A stretch of 32,274 bases of DNA from an uncultured bacterium (GTDB lineage: Bacteria; Verrucomicrobiota; Kiritimatiellia; PWTM01), in assembly GCA_937139365.1 (NCBI GenBank), contig CAKZPT010000115.1, positions 1 to 32,274 of the forward strand, read 5' to 3'. Under the pieces are notes generated by a model that saw nothing but the letters and a program-made list of their open reading frames with translations, had not been told where the DNA came from and did not search any database. Every line of letters starts with the position of its first letter. Positions within the stretch are counted from its first letter, which is position 1. Below, piece by piece: positions 18,434 through 27,103 of this stretch. A program made the translations under genes and the position numbers.

Positions 18434-18449
18434 CGGTCCGAGCGGACCG
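18434..18449 (-). terminator. GC hairpin downstream of tRNA-Tyr
   Basis: CGGTCC (18434-18439) and GGACCG (18444-18449) form a six-pair stem around GAGC, 14 bases past the 3' end of tRNA-Tyr on the minus strand. No T-run follows. It could be a transcript end or a 3' processing structure for the glgB-tRNA transcript. Confidence 0.35.
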
Positions 18450-18463
18450 GTTGGTCAGGCGAA

Positions 18464-18550
18464 TGGTGGTGGGGGAAGGATTCGAACCTTCGAAGACATA
18501 GAGTCGGCAGATTTACAGTCTGCTCCGTTTGGCCGCTTCGGTACCCCACC
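18464..18550 (-). tRNA. tRNA-Tyr (anticodon GTA)
   Basis: On the minus strand, acceptor GGTGGGG pairs with CCCCACC, followed by an A discriminator (18467) and an encoded CCA (18464-18466). The anticodon loop CTGTAAA in CAGACTGTAAATCTG gives GTA. A long variable arm follows, as expected for bacterial tRNA-Tyr. The T-loop is TTCGAAT. It starts 13 bases after the glgB stop on the same strand, so it may be cut from a glgB read-through transcript. Confidence 0.97.
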
Positions 18551-18563
18551 GTCGCGCGCCGGT

Positions 18564-20828
18564 CTATTGTAGCGGCCCGGCAGCACTTGTCGAATCCGCC
18601 GCGGGGGGCGTTTCCGGCGCCGGCGAAACCTCCAGGGCGGGCGGCGGCTTGAACCAGACAGCCGCCAGCGGCGGCAGGGTGATCGAAAGGGACCATGGCC
18701 GGTCGTTCCAGGGCCGGGCCTCGGCGACGACCTCCCCCGCGTTGCCGCAGTTGCTGCCGCCGTACATCGCCGCGTCGGTGTTCAGGATCTCCCCGTACAC
18801 GCCGCCCCGCGGCACGCCGAGGCGGTATTCGTGCCGCGGCACGGGGGTGAAATTGAACGCCGCGACCAGAAAATCCTCAGAAGACTTCGCCACCCGGAGG
18901 AACGAGAGCGTGGATTGCTCTGAGTCGTGAAGATCGATCCACTGGAAGCCCTCCGGATACGTGTCGGCCTCGTGCAAGGCCGGCTCGGCGCGGACCAGCC
19001 GGTTGAGGTCGCGCACGAGGTTGCGCACCCCGGCGTGGGCCTCGTAGTCCAGCAGAGCCCAGTCGAGTTCGGCATGGCAGTTCCATTCGCCCCACTGACC
19101 GAACTCGCCGCCCATGAACAGCAGCTTCTTGCCCGGATGCGCGGCCATGTAGGCCAGCAGCAGCCGCAGGTTCGCGAATTTCCGCCAGAGGTCGCCGGGC
19201 ATCTTGTCCAACAGCGACCGCTTGCCATGGACGACTTCGTCGTGGGACAGGGGCAGGATGAAGTTCTCCGAAAAGGCGTACACCATCGAAAAGGTAAGGC
19301 TGTTGTGGTGGTATTTGCGGTGCACCGGGTCCTTGCCGAAATACTCGAGCGTGTCGTGCATCCACCCCATGTTCCACTTGAAGTCGAAGCCGAGGCCGCC
19401 GAGGTAGACGGGTCGGGAGACCATCGGCCAGGCGGTGGATTCCTCGGCGAACGTCAGGAACCCCGCGTGTTCGGCGTGGACGACCTCGTTGAACCGGCGC
19501 AGGAAATCGATCGCCTCTAAGTTCTCCCGCCCGCCAAAACGGTTGGGGATCCATTCCCCCGGCGGGCGGGAGTAGTCGAGGTAGAGCATGCTGGCCACCG
19601 CGTCGACCCGCAGGCCGTCGACGTGGTAGGCGTCCGCCCACCACATGGCGCTGGACAGCAGGAACGAGCGGACCTCATGGCGGCCGTAGTTGAAGATCAG
19701 GGTGCCCCAGTCCCGGTGCTCGCCCAGCCGGGGGTCGGCGTGCTCATAAAGGTGGGTGCCGTCGAAGCGCGCCAGCCCGTGCCCGTCCTTTGGGAAGTGG
19801 GCCGGCGTCCAGTCCACGATCACGCCGAGGCCGGCCCGGTGGCAGCGGTCCACGAATTCGGCGAAGTCGTCCGGGGTGCCGAATCGCGAGGTCGGCGCGA
19901 AATAGCCGGTGGTCTGGTAGCCCCACGAGGCGTCGAACGGGTGTTCGGCCGCCGGCAGGAGCTCCAGGTGGGTGAACCCGAGGTCGAGCGCGTAGGGGAT
20001 CAGCTCGTCGGCCAGTTCGAGGTAGGTCGGCAGCCCGTCGCCCGGCCCCTTGCGGCGGCGCCATGAGCCGAGGTGGACTTCGTACACCTGGATCGGCGCT
20101 TCGTGCCAGCGAATCGCGCCGCGCTGTTCCATCCAGACCGAGTCGTTCCAGACGTGCCGGCCGCAGGGCCAGACCACCGAGGCCGACCGCGGCCGCACCT
20201 CGGCGGCGAAGGCAAAGGGGTCGGCCTTCTGCTCGATCCGGCCGTCGGCGCCGAGGACCTCGAATTTGTACAGGGCGCCCGCCTCGACGCCGGGGATGAA
20301 CAGCTCCCAGACGCCACCGAGGCCCCGACGGTGCATGGGATGGCGGCGGCCGTCCCATTGATTGAACGAGCCGACGACGCTGACCCGCCGGGCGTTGGGG
20401 GCCCAGACGGCGAAGTGGCAACCCGGCACGCCCTCCGCCACGCGCAGGTGCGCACCCATCTTTTGGTAAGCGCGGTAGTTTGTCCCCTCGTGGAACAGGT
20501 GAAGGTCGAAGTCGCCCAGCCACGGCGGAAATCGCCACGGATCCTCGAGGACCGCGACGTCGCCGCGAGAGTCGGTGGCGCGCAGGCGGTAGCGGAAGGG
20601 ACGCGATGCGGTGCCGTGCCATTCGAAGATGCCGGCGGGGTGGATGCGCCGCATCGAATGCACGGCGCCGGTCTCCAGGTCCAGCAGGTCCGCGGCGGCG
20701 GCGTGGGGGAGCCACGCGCGGGCGATGGCGCGGCCGTTCTCGACGAACAAACCGAGAAGATCGGCCGGCGTCGCATGAATGCCTCGCGCCAACGCGTCGA
20801 GGGCTTCGGGAGTGGCCTTCATGCTCAT
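18564..20828 (-). CDS. glgB: 1,4-alpha-glucan (glycogen) branching enzyme
   Basis: The 754-residue protein is a full-length GH13 branching enzyme. It has an N-terminal beta domain (about 1-115) typical of the longer GlgB form, a CBM48 domain (about 120-225, with [18 protein letters not shown]), and the GH13 barrel. The nucleophile is Asp409 in GLRVDAVAS, the acid/base is Glu462 in TFAEEST, and [12 protein letters not shown] is the transition-state motif. It makes alpha-1,6 branches in glycogen. No other glycogen gene is nearby. ATG 20828 was taken as start; ATG 20822 is two codons in and neither has a strong ribosome-binding site. The C-terminal Pro/Ala tail after residue 730 is probably disordered. 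Confidence 0.97.
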   Translation of the reverse strand: MSMKATPEALDALARGIHATPADLLGLFVENGRAIARAWLPHAAAADLLDLETGAVHSMRRIHPAGIFEWHGTASRPFRYRLRATDSRGDVAVLEDPWRFPPWLGDFDLHLFHEGTNYRAYQKMGAHLRVAEGVPGCHFAVWAPNARRVSVVGSFNQWDGRRHPMHRRGLGGVWELFIPGVEAGALYKFEVLGADGRIEQKADPFAFAAEVRPRSASVVWPCGRHVWNDSVWMEQRGAIRWHEAPIQVYEVHLGSWRRRKGPGDGLPTYLELADELIPYALDLGFTHLELLPAAEHPFDASWGYQTTGYFAPTSRFGTPDDFAEFVDRCHRAGLGVIVDWTPAHFPKDGHGLARFDGTHLYEHADPRLGEHRDWGTLIFNYGRHEVRSFLLSSAMWWADAYHVDGLRVDAVASMLYLDYSRPPGEWIPNRFGGRENLEAIDFLRRFNEVVHAEHAGFLTFAEESTAWPMVSRPVYLGGLGFDFKWNMGWMHDTLEYFGKDPVHRKYHHNSLTFSMVYAFSENFILPLSHDEVVHGKRSLLDKMPGDLWRKFANLRLLLAYMAAHPGKKLLFMGGEFGQWGEWNCHAELDWALLDYEAHAGVRNLVRDLNRLVRAEPALHEADTYPEGFQWIDLHDSEQSTLSFLRVAKSSEDFLVAAFNFTPVPRHEYRLGVPRGGVYGEILNTDAAMYGGSNCGNAGEVVAEARPWNDRPWSLSITLPPLAAVWFKPPPALEVSPAPETPPAADSTSAAGPLQ

Positions 20829-20967
20829 CGTCAACTCATCCCGCAGCCATCCTATCCGGCGGCTCCCACGCTTCGCAAACGGCGTCGGGAGGGAGGGCTG
20901 GAATTCGGCCGAGCCGCGACGCGTTTTCGGCAAGGGCAATCGGCGACGGGGATCGGTGTTTTTTTGC

Positions 20968-20995
20968 TTGACGGTGTGCGGCCTTCTGTTAAATC
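20968..20995 (+). promoter_or_regulatory. Possible promoter for the PEP-CTERM gene
   Basis: TTGACG (20968-20973) matches a -35 box well. The best -10 candidates, TTAAAT or TAAATC (20989-20995), lie 15-16 bases further on and match poorly. This is in the 214-base divergent gap between glgB and the PEP-CTERM gene, preceded by a T-run. I offer it with low confidence. Confidence 0.3.
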
Positions 20996-21042
20996 CCGGC
21001 AGGCTTGTAGGCTGACTGGTGGGATACAATAGAGGCCTGGCG

Positions 21043-21117
21043 ATGAAGGTTGTGCGGTGGGCGTGGGCGGCCGCGTTCCTGATCGCGGCGGGGTGGATCG
21101 ATGCGCGGGCACAGTAG
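21043..21117 (+). other. Signal-peptide leader cut off by an in-frame TAG
   Basis: ATG 21043 opens 24 codons that read as a secretion signal: [18 protein letters not shown], then a cleavage-like ARAQ, then TAG at 21115-21117. The frame is the same as that of the following PEP-CTERM coding region, and the codons after TAG (RLEAGD) lead straight into its first conserved block. This looks like the missing N-terminus of that protein, separated by one nonsense codon. Confidence 0.75.
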
Positions 21118-21135
21118 CGGCTGGAGGCCGGCGAC

Positions 21136-22362
21136 TTGATGTTTGTGCAGCTTTCGTCGGACGACGCAGACACGTTTGCGTTTCTCTTCACGAAAGACAT
21201 CGAAGCGGGCACGCATGTCGTGTTCACGGATAACGCGTGGGACCAGCATGGATACTGGCGGACCAACGCTTCTATACCCGGGGCCATGACCGAGGACGCG
21301 TTCGTCTGGACCGCGCCGAGCAACATCTCGGCGGGCGTCATCGTGACGAACAATTCGCACAACCTCGCCCTCGCTGCCAGCGGCGAGAATCTGTTCGCCT
21401 TTCAGGGCTCCTGGGTCAGTCCGAACTTCGTATCCGGCGCCTCATGGGATAATACGATGACGTGGCGGACCTCGGGAGCGGCGACCGCCAACGACTCGTA
21501 TCTTCCGCCCGGCCTGAGCGCCGGCGTGTCGGCGTTCGCGCGCGGGATCGCGGGCGACAACACGGGCAACACGGCGTTCGTCACCAACGGCACCACGGCC
21601 GTGCTCCGCGATGCCATCTACGGAACGCCCGGGAACTGGTCAACCCATGGCACAGCTCACGTGCCGCCGACGCCGGGGCCGTACACCTTCACAGATGCTG
21701 TAGCCGCGCCGAAGCAAACCAACACGATCGCGATGTACACGTTCGGCCTCGCTGCCGCCTCGTACACGGAGACGGCGATCAAAATCGACGGGCTCTACGG
21801 CGCGCAAGCCACCTTCGGGATCTTTACCAACGTCCAGGTTCGGCCGGGCGGCGCCCTCGTGTTGGATCCGGATGGCAAGGATGGTTTCAACGGGCAAGGC
21901 TACGCGACCGAGAATACGTCCACGGCATTTCGGGACAGCACAGCCTTGGATTTCGCCGCGGACGCGGCCTTCGAGGTGACGCTGACGCTCGGGCCGGGCT
22001 ATTCGTACAATCTCGAAAACGTTTCGTTCTTTGCTCAGCGGAATGCCAACGGCCCGCAGTCGGTCGGCTTCTTTTACAGCACCGACAGCGGGGCGTCGTG
22101 GAACCAGGTCGGAACAACGTTGGCGCTGGGCACGACGTTCTTGACGCCGTTCAACTTTGTGGACGGAGCGAACATGATCGACGGGTGGACGGGGACGGTG
22201 CAGCTTCGGATCTACGCATGGAACGCGGCGGCGAGCGGAAGCCAGCAGATCCGCATTGACGAGTTGTACATTGAGGGAGCGGTCATCCCGGAGCCGGGGA
22301 CTGCGTCGCTGGCGGTGCTCGCAGCGGCGCTCTTCGCGCTGCGCCGGCGGTGGATTTGCTGA
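21136..22362 (+). CDS. PEP-CTERM sorting-signal protein, leader detached by a stop codon
   Basis: The 408-residue reading frame ends with VIPEPG, then a hydrophobic helix ([14 protein letters not shown]) and RRR, the classic PEP-CTERM exosortase signal that directs surface or exopolysaccharide-linked export. The N-terminal half has [32 protein letters not shown] and [15 protein letters not shown], a beta-rich block common in secreted bacterial proteins that often contain FTDNGW-like motifs. The second half has another beta domain. As an open frame from 21136 it lacks the signal peptide needed for export, because TAG 21115-21117 separates it from the leader at 21043. It may therefore be non-functional, rescued by read-through, or a sequence error. 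Confidence 0.8.
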   Translation: MMFVQLSSDDADTFAFLFTKDIEAGTHVVFTDNAWDQHGYWRTNASIPGAMTEDAFVWTAPSNISAGVIVTNNSHNLALAASGENLFAFQGSWVSPNFVSGASWDNTMTWRTSGAATANDSYLPPGLSAGVSAFARGIAGDNTGNTAFVTNGTTAVLRDAIYGTPGNWSTHGTAHVPPTPGPYTFTDAVAAPKQTNTIAMYTFGLAAASYTETAIKIDGLYGAQATFGIFTNVQVRPGGALVLDPDGKDGFNGQGYATENTSTAFRDSTALDFAADAAFEVTLTLGPGYSYNLENVSFFAQRNANGPQSVGFFYSTDSGASWNQVGTTLALGTTFLTPFNFVDGANMIDGWTGTVQLRIYAWNAAASGSQQIRIDELYIEGAVIPEPGTASLAVLAAALFALRRRWIC

Positions 22363-22588
22363 ACGGTCGCCCGACGCCGTCCCGCCGCTGCCGGCACCCG
22401 CAAAGGGGCGCGAGCCGCCGGGGGGGGGCCCCTGCGGCCACGGCATCCGGTGGAGAAGGGGAGGATGGGGTGGCGGTGTCCTTCTTGAACCTTGTGCGAA
22501 CCGCCGTACTGGGGCCAGAGTAAACCCAATCCCGCCCGACAAGGCAACGCCGGTACCTCGCGACGCTGACGTGCCGCTCGGAACATAC

Positions 22589-22625
22589 GCAAGAACCGCG
22601 CCGCCGGAGGCGTCACGGTTCTTGC
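22589..22625. terminator. Hairpin with 10-base perfect arms
   Basis: GCAAGAACCG (22589-22598) and CGGTTCTTGC (22616-22625) are perfect inverted arms around a 17-base GC-rich loop, which itself contains CGCC and GGCG. It lies 226 bases after the PEP-CTERM stop. It may be a terminator-like structure for that transcript or the end of a small repeat. No clear T-run follows (only CTTCCC). Confidence 0.4.
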
Positions 22626-22860
22626 TTCCCCCGGCTCGTCGCTGTCGCTCCTCGCCCCCACGTACGGCGCGACACGCGCCGTGCTTCTACTCCTCGTCGC
22701 TGGACGCGGCTCGGAGCAAGGTGCCGCACTGGGCCGCGTGCCTGCGCTTCCGCCGCCTGCGTGGGCGCGGTCGCCGGTCGGCCCTTCTGAACGCCTGCCG
22801 CGCCGTAGCGTCGCGGGGGCGGGTCGGGCCGAGGCCGGCTGCCCCGGTCGCCGCTGACGC

Positions 22861-22931
22861 GACGACGGCGGCTCTCGCCGCCCGGTTCGTTCCGCCCGTC
22901 TTCTCGTCTTCGTTTTCGTGGGCGCGCGCGA
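22861..22931 (-). repeat. Dispersed hairpin (REP-like) repeat, copy 2, inverted
   Basis: Read on the minus strand, this matches 32199-32266 almost base for base over about 68 positions: GCGCGCGCC, GAAAACGAAGACGAGAAGAC, GGGCGGAACGAACC, then the hairpin GGCGGC/GCCGCC (22867-22872 and 22877-22882) with loop GAGA on the repeat strand. It lies upstream of the defence operon in the opposite orientation to the copy downstream of it. Confidence 0.75.
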
Positions 22932-23024
22932 AGAGGAAGAGGCTGCGGATTGACGGGCTCCACTCACCAACCCCCTATGCCGCCTGCGGCGGCAGCAGCC
23001 AGCCAGGAAAGAGCGCTGTCGCGT

Positions 23025-23072
23025 TTTTCCAACGTTTGGAAAAGTGCCTTCGACAGTCTTCCAACGTCTGGA
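23025..23072. promoter_or_regulatory. Two adjacent TTCCA-type palindromes
   Basis: TTTTCCAA (23025-23032), CGT, TTGGAAAA (23036-23043) is a perfect 8-base-arm palindrome. A second, shorter one, TTCCA (23059-23063) and TGGAA (23068-23072) with ACGTC between, follows 15 bases later. Both centre on an ACGT-like core. Paired palindromes of this kind look like a regulator site or a short genome-wide repeat. From memory, similar TTCCAA/TTGGAA palindromes recur in Kiritimatiellota and related genomes; I cannot verify that here. Confidence 0.5.
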
Positions 23073-23551
23073 AATCCCCTCGGAATGCGCTCTAATCCCG
23101 CCGCTTGAGGCGTCGGAATTCGTCGGTTTCTACCCCGGCCATGTTTCAAGTGCCGTTTCCGCCGGGCTCCGTAAACTCCACCCGTCGAAAGCCGTCACTT
23201 CAAACACGGCCCCCCAACGCCGCCGGGCAATTCGCCCCGAGTGTGCACGTACGGTGCAAACGTCGCGGCCATTTGCCTTTTCGGCGGCAAGAGCCTGCCG
23301 GGCGCTCTTCTCGTTCTCGCGCCCGTCACCGCTCCGACGCGCACGGGCTCTCCGTCGCTGGGTCGGGCCGCTGGCCCTCCGCGGTGTCCGGCTTCGCCGG
23401 GTTCGCTCCGCGCGCACCCGTCACGCCACGGCGAAGACGCCGTGCAATGCCGGTTACTGTGCGCTCCGTTCACGGGATGCGGTAACAACGTGTTCTCAAT
23501 CGCCGGAGCGGAACTGGGGCGCTTGAGAACTTGGTTCGGTTTCAATTTTGT

Positions 23552-23617
23552 CCGGTCCTGACCGGTTTCCGCACGCTTGCGTGGACACGCTTTGCTACGG
23601 TATCAAGCGTTTATGAT
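23552..23617 (+). promoter_or_regulatory. Candidate operator/promoter region of the defence operon
   Basis: A 14-base palindrome, CCGGTCCTGACCGG (23552-23565), is followed by three copies of the half-site ACGCTT: at 23573-23578, at 23587-23592, and inverted as AAGCGT at 23605-23610. TATGAT (23612-23617) is a fair -10 box directly after the last half-site. No good -35 hexamer sits at the right distance, so an activator or a weak, repressed promoter is possible. The first gene of the operon encodes a small HTH protein that could bind these sites. Confidence 0.4.
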
Positions 23618-23621
23618 CCAT

Positions 23622-23641
23622 GCGCCGGGCGATCCCGGCGC
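23622..23641 (+). other. Perfect GC hairpin in the leader of the defence operon
   Basis: GCGCCGGG (23622-23629), loop CGAT, CCCGGCGC (23634-23641) form an eight-pair perfect stem that ends 22 bases before the chosen HTH start codon. In RNA it would be very stable and lies just ahead of the ribosome-binding region, so it could limit translation of the first gene or protect the transcript. As DNA it could also be a dimer-binding site. Confidence 0.5.
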
Positions 23642-23663
23642 GGAGTGACAAACGGAAATGACG

Positions 23664-23855
23664 ATGCAACAAGAGCGTTGGCTGTCGGTGGACGAGATCG
23701 CCGCACATCTCGGAGTGAACCCGGACACGGTTTACAAGTGGATAGAACGGAAGAAGCTTCCTGCCCACAAAGTTGGCCGACTATGGAAGTTCAAAGCGAC
23801 TGAGGTGGACGAGTGGGTGAGAGAAGGCAAAGCAGCGGAGACGCAAAGCGGATGA
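23664..23855 (+). CDS. Small excisionase/MerR-type helix-turn-helix protein
   Basis: The 63-residue protein is almost entirely a winged-helix HTH of the HTH_17/excisionase type: WLSVDEIAAHLGVNPDTVYKWIE is the HTH, then the wing PAHKVGRLWKFK, then the closing helix VDEWVREG. These proteins bind DNA, often as the first gene of defence or mobile operons. ATG 23664 was chosen because GGA lies 7 bases upstream and the HTH begins six residues in; ATG 23658 adds two residues but abuts that site. Its stop overlaps the helicase start (ATGA at 23852), so the two are translationally coupled. Likely role: operon autoregulation through the palindromes upstream, or DNA recognition for the system. Both are inference. 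Confidence 0.88.
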   Translation: MQQERWLSVDEIAAHLGVNPDTVYKWIERKKLPAHKVGRLWKFKATEVDEWVREGKAAETQSG

Positions 23856-26800
23856 CAAATGGTTCCCATACAAGACCGCCTTCGTTGGACCTCACGTTCA
23901 TTACGAACGAGGCGGGCCAGTCGCTGCGCGATCGTTTTGCCACGCTGCTCCACAAAGGCACGCGCTTCTTCGACTGCCTTGTCGGTTACTTCTTCATCAG
24001 CGGTTTCTACAGAATTTACCCGTCCTTGGAGAACGTCGCGAAGATTCGGATTCTCGTAGGACTTCAGACCGACCGAACCGCGTACGACCTGCTCCAGCGG
24101 GCCAAAGAACAGGGAGAACTCGATCTTCAGTCGCACGCGACCTGCAAGGAGCAAGTTGCCAAGGACGTGCTCGACGAGTTGGAGAAAGCTGCTGACAGCG
24201 TTGAGGTGGAAAGCGGTGTTCACAAGTTCGTTGAGTGGATTCGGTCGGGCAAGCTGGAGATCAAGGCCCACCCGAGCGAGAACCTTCACGCCAAGGTCTA
24301 CATCATGACCTTCTCGGAGGGCGACCGGGACAAAGGGCGGGTCATCACCGGTTCAAGCAACCTCACTCAAGCCGGACTTCAGGACAATCTTGAGTTCAAT
24401 GTCGAGTTGAAGAATCCCGCCGACTACGACTTCGCCATCGCCAAGTTCAACGAACTGTGGGCAACGGCCGTAGACGTATCGCAGCCGTACGAAGACACGA
24501 TCGTAAACAAATCCCCCTTCGCCAGCTTCACGCCCTACGAACTGTATCTGAAATTCCTCTACGAGTACTTCAGGAACGAACTGAACCGCCCCTCAGAACT
24601 TGAGGACATGTATGTCCCCGTGGGATTCAAGAAGCTGAAGTATCAGGAAGAGGCGGTTTTGAACGCGCGCAAGGTGCTGGAGGAGTATGGCGGCGTGTTC
24701 CTTTCCGATGTCGTAGGGCTCGGGAAGACCTACATCGCAGCCCTGCTGGCCCAGCAACTGGACGGGCGGCATCTCGTTATCGCGCCGCCGCATCTGCTCA
24801 ACAAAGAAAAGCGCGGTTCTTGGCCGAATGTGTTCAGCGATTTTCAAGTCCGGCAGACGGATTTTGAGTCCATCGGCAAGCTGGAACACCTCCTTGGGCG
24901 CGACATTTCGAAATACAAAAATGTTTTCATCGATGAGTCCCATCGCTTCCGCACGGAAACGACCCAAAGCTATGAAATGCTCGCCCAAATCTGCCGAGGC
25001 AAGAGGGTCATCCTTGTTTCCGCCACACCATTGAACAACACGCCGTTGGATATTCTCAGCCAAGTCAAACTGTTCCAGGCGGGCAAAGCCAGCAACATAC
25101 CGACCCTCCGCAATCTCGAAGCATTCTTCGCGGGCCTTCAAGCCAAGCTGAAGGGGCTGGATCGGCAGACCGACCGCGAACTCTATTTCCGCACGGTTGA
25201 AGCGAACGCCAAGGAGATCCGCGAGAGGGTCCTAAAGTTCCTGATGGTGCGGCGCACCCGAACCGAGATCGAAAAATACTACGGCGAGGACATGAAACAG
25301 CAGGGCTTGAAGTTTCCCGAGGTCGAGGACCCGATTCCGCTGTTCTACAAGTTCAGCAAGCAGGAGAACGAAATCTTCAACGAGACGTTGAAGCTGCTTA
25401 CCTCCGACTTCACCTACGCCCGATATGCGCCGCTGCTCTACTACGAAGGCAAAATGGATGAGCGCGAACGGCAAGGCCAACGAAACCTCGCCAAGTTCAT
25501 GAAAATCCTGATGGTCAAGCGCCTCGAAAGCAGTTTCCACGCGTTTCGGCTGACCCTGGACCGGTTCGCGCATTCGTATGACCGCGTCATCGCGGAGTTC
25601 AAGAAGGGCAACGTGTACATCAGCAAGAAGCACATCGGGAAAATCTTCGATCTTCTCGAACAGGACGATCAGGAAGGGATTGAGAACCTTCTGGAGCAGG
25701 ACAAGGCCGTGCGGCTGGCCGCGAAGGATTTCTCGGCAGAATTCATCGAACACCTCGAGGCAGACTACCGCACCTTGCACCGAATCAAGGAGATGTGGGC
25801 CGACATCAGGCGCGATCCCAAATGGATGGCCTTCCGGGAAGTCCTGAAATCCGAGCCGCACCTGAAGAAGGGCAAACTCGTTATCTTCACCGAGTCGCAG
25901 GAGACCGCCGGATACCTGGCCGATCGCATCCGCGCCGAAGTGGACGAGAAGACGCTCATGTTCTGCGGCAATTCGGGCGAGTCACAGCTCCAGGACGTCA
26001 TCGACAACTTCGATGCCAATGCCGTCAAGCCGTCCGATGCCTACCGGATACTCGTCAGCACGGAAGTTCTTTCCGAGGGCGTCAACCTGCACCGGTCAAA
26101 CGTGGTCATCAACTACGACATCCCTTGGAATCCAACGCGCCTGATTCAGCGCGTCGGACGCGTCAATCGCGTGGATAGCAATTTCGGCGCCATCTACACC
26201 TACAACTTCTTTCCCACGGAAGAGGGCAACGACGCCATCAAACTGCGCGAGTCCGCGGAAGCCAAGATTCACGCATTCATCGAGATGCTGGGGGCGGACG
26301 CCCGCCTGTTGACCGAGGGCGAGGAAGTCAAATCGCACGACCTTTTCGCCAAGCTCACCAGCAAGAAGATCATTACCGGCGAGGACGAAGACGAAGAAAG
26401 CGAACTCGAATACCTCACGGAAATCCGCACCGTGCGCGACAAACAACCCGAGCTTTTCGCCCGGATCAAACGACTTCCGAAGAAGGCCCGGTCCACGCGC
26501 ACCGTGCCGGCCGCGCAGGACGCCGTGGCGCCGCACTTCCCTTCGTTGCTGACCTACTTCCGGCAGGGCCGTCTGGACAAGTTCTACCTAGCTGCCCAAG
26601 ACACGTCTTCTCCGGTTGAACTCGACTTTCTGACTGCCGCAAAACTTATGAAGCCGTCAGACCCCGCCGAGAAACGTCAACCCATCCCGCCCGACTTCTA
26701 CACCCTGTTGGATCGAAACAAGGAAGCCTTCGCCGCTGCTAGCAGCCTCGAGAAGGACGACGCCGTTCCCCGCCGCAAGGGCGGAGCCAACGACACCTAC

Positions 26801-27103
26801 ATCCTGAAACGCCTCAAAGCGAAGGAAATCCAGCAGTACCCCGGCTTCACGGATGAGGACGAGGAATACATCCGCAACGTAATCCAGCTTCTGAGAGACG
26901 GTTCCCTTCCCAAGCCGACGACCAAGAAGGTCGCCGAAGCGCTCAAGCGCGAGGTCGAGCCGCTGAAAGTGCTCGGAATCCTGCGCCGGGACATTTCGCC
27001 ATATTTCTTTCAGGCAACCCGCGCCCAGCAAATGCGCCATTTTATGATGCCGCGAGAGGTGATCTTGTCGTCATGGATCGTTTCAGGAGAACGTAATGCC
27101 TAA
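23852..27103 (+). CDS. PLD-nuclease domain fused to SF2 (SNF2-like) helicase
   Basis: The 1083-residue protein has an N-terminal phospholipase D-like domain: FFDCLVGYFFISGFYRIYP at about 39, His146-x-Lys148, then GSSNLT at 167-172. The usual Asp five residues after Lys148 is Thr, as also seems usual in helicase-linked PLD domains. One HxK half-site means it would need to dimerise. The SF2 motor follows: YQEEAV (Q motif), DVVGLGKT (286-293), DESH (361-364), SATPLNN (390-396), and the C-terminal lobe with VIFTESQETA, STEVLSEGVNL and QRVGRVNR (766-773). Most likely it translocates on DNA and cuts or remodels it. ATG 23852 overlaps the HTH stop; an upstream ATG (23813) would lie inside the HTH gene. 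It overlaps the next gene by eight bases. Confidence 0.92.
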   Translation: MTNGSHTRPPSLDLTFITNEAGQSLRDRFATLLHKGTRFFDCLVGYFFISGFYRIYPSLENVAKIRILVGLQTDRTAYDLLQRAKEQGELDLQSHATCKEQVAKDVLDELEKAADSVEVESGVHKFVEWIRSGKLEIKAHPSENLHAKVYIMTFSEGDRDKGRVITGSSNLTQAGLQDNLEFNVELKNPADYDFAIAKFNELWATAVDVSQPYEDTIVNKSPFASFTPYELYLKFLYEYFRNELNRPSELEDMYVPVGFKKLKYQEEAVLNARKVLEEYGGVFLSDVVGLGKTYIAALLAQQLDGRHLVIAPPHLLNKEKRGSWPNVFSDFQVRQTDFESIGKLEHLLGRDISKYKNVFIDESHRFRTETTQSYEMLAQICRGKRVILVSATPLNNTPLDILSQVKLFQAGKASNIPTLRNLEAFFAGLQAKLKGLDRQTDRELYFRTVEANAKEIRERVLKFLMVRRTRTEIEKYYGEDMKQQGLKFPEVEDPIPLFYKFSKQENEIFNETLKLLTSDFTYARYAPLLYYEGKMDERERQGQRNLAKFMKILMVKRLESSFHAFRLTLDRFAHSYDRVIAEFKKGNVYISKKHIGKIFDLLEQDDQEGIENLLEQDKAVRLAAKDFSAEFIEHLEADYRTLHRIKEMWADIRRDPKWMAFREVLKSEPHLKKGKLVIFTESQETAGYLADRIRAEVDEKTLMFCGNSGESQLQDVIDNFDANAVKPSDAYRILVSTEVLSEGVNLHRSNVVINYDIPWNPTRLIQRVGRVNRVDSNFGAIYTYNFFPTEEGNDAIKLRESAEAKIHAFIEMLGADARLLTEGEEVKSHDLFAKLTSKKIITGEDEDEESELEYLTEIRTVRDKQPELFARIKRLPKKARSTRTVPAAQDAVAPHFPSLLTYFRQGRLDKFYLAAQDTSSPVELDFLTAAKLMKPSDPAEKRQPIPPDFYTLLDRNKEAFAAASSLEKDDAVPRRKGGANDTYILKRLKAKEIQQYPGFTDEDEEYIRNVIQLLRDGSLPKPTTKKVAEALKREVEPLKVLGILRRDISPYFFQATRAQQMRHFMMPREVILSSWIVSGERNA

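Larger units (their letters stand above)
22363..23663. other. 1.3-kb region with no convincing gene; repeats and regulatory DNA
   Basis: Several open frames cross this stretch on both strands. Their products are Arg/Pro/Gly-rich with no family signature, no ribosome-binding site and no conserved start, so I treat the region as non-coding. It holds a 10-bp-arm hairpin (22589-22625), an inverted copy of the dispersed repeat (22861-22931), two TTCCA-type palindromes (23025-23072), a possible diverged repeat relative with a CCGGC/GCCGG hairpin (23388-23400), and the upstream region of the defence operon (23552-23663). It marks the border between chromosomal genes and the accessory operon. Confidence 0.65.

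Noticed and set aside
21004-21030. Promoter with TACAAT (21025-21030) as -10 box
   Set aside because: It would start transcription only a few bases before the ATG at 21043 and has no -35 at the right distance.
15545-21117. Genome-wide reassignment of TAG to an amino acid
   Set aside because: TAG ends glgB (18564-18566) right before a tRNA and ends the second SPFH gene at the convergent border with alaS, so it is used as a true stop.
22256-23526. Several 100-280 residue frames in the gap before the defence operon
   Set aside because: Compositionally biased, mutually overlapping, with no ribosome-binding sites or recognisable motifs.
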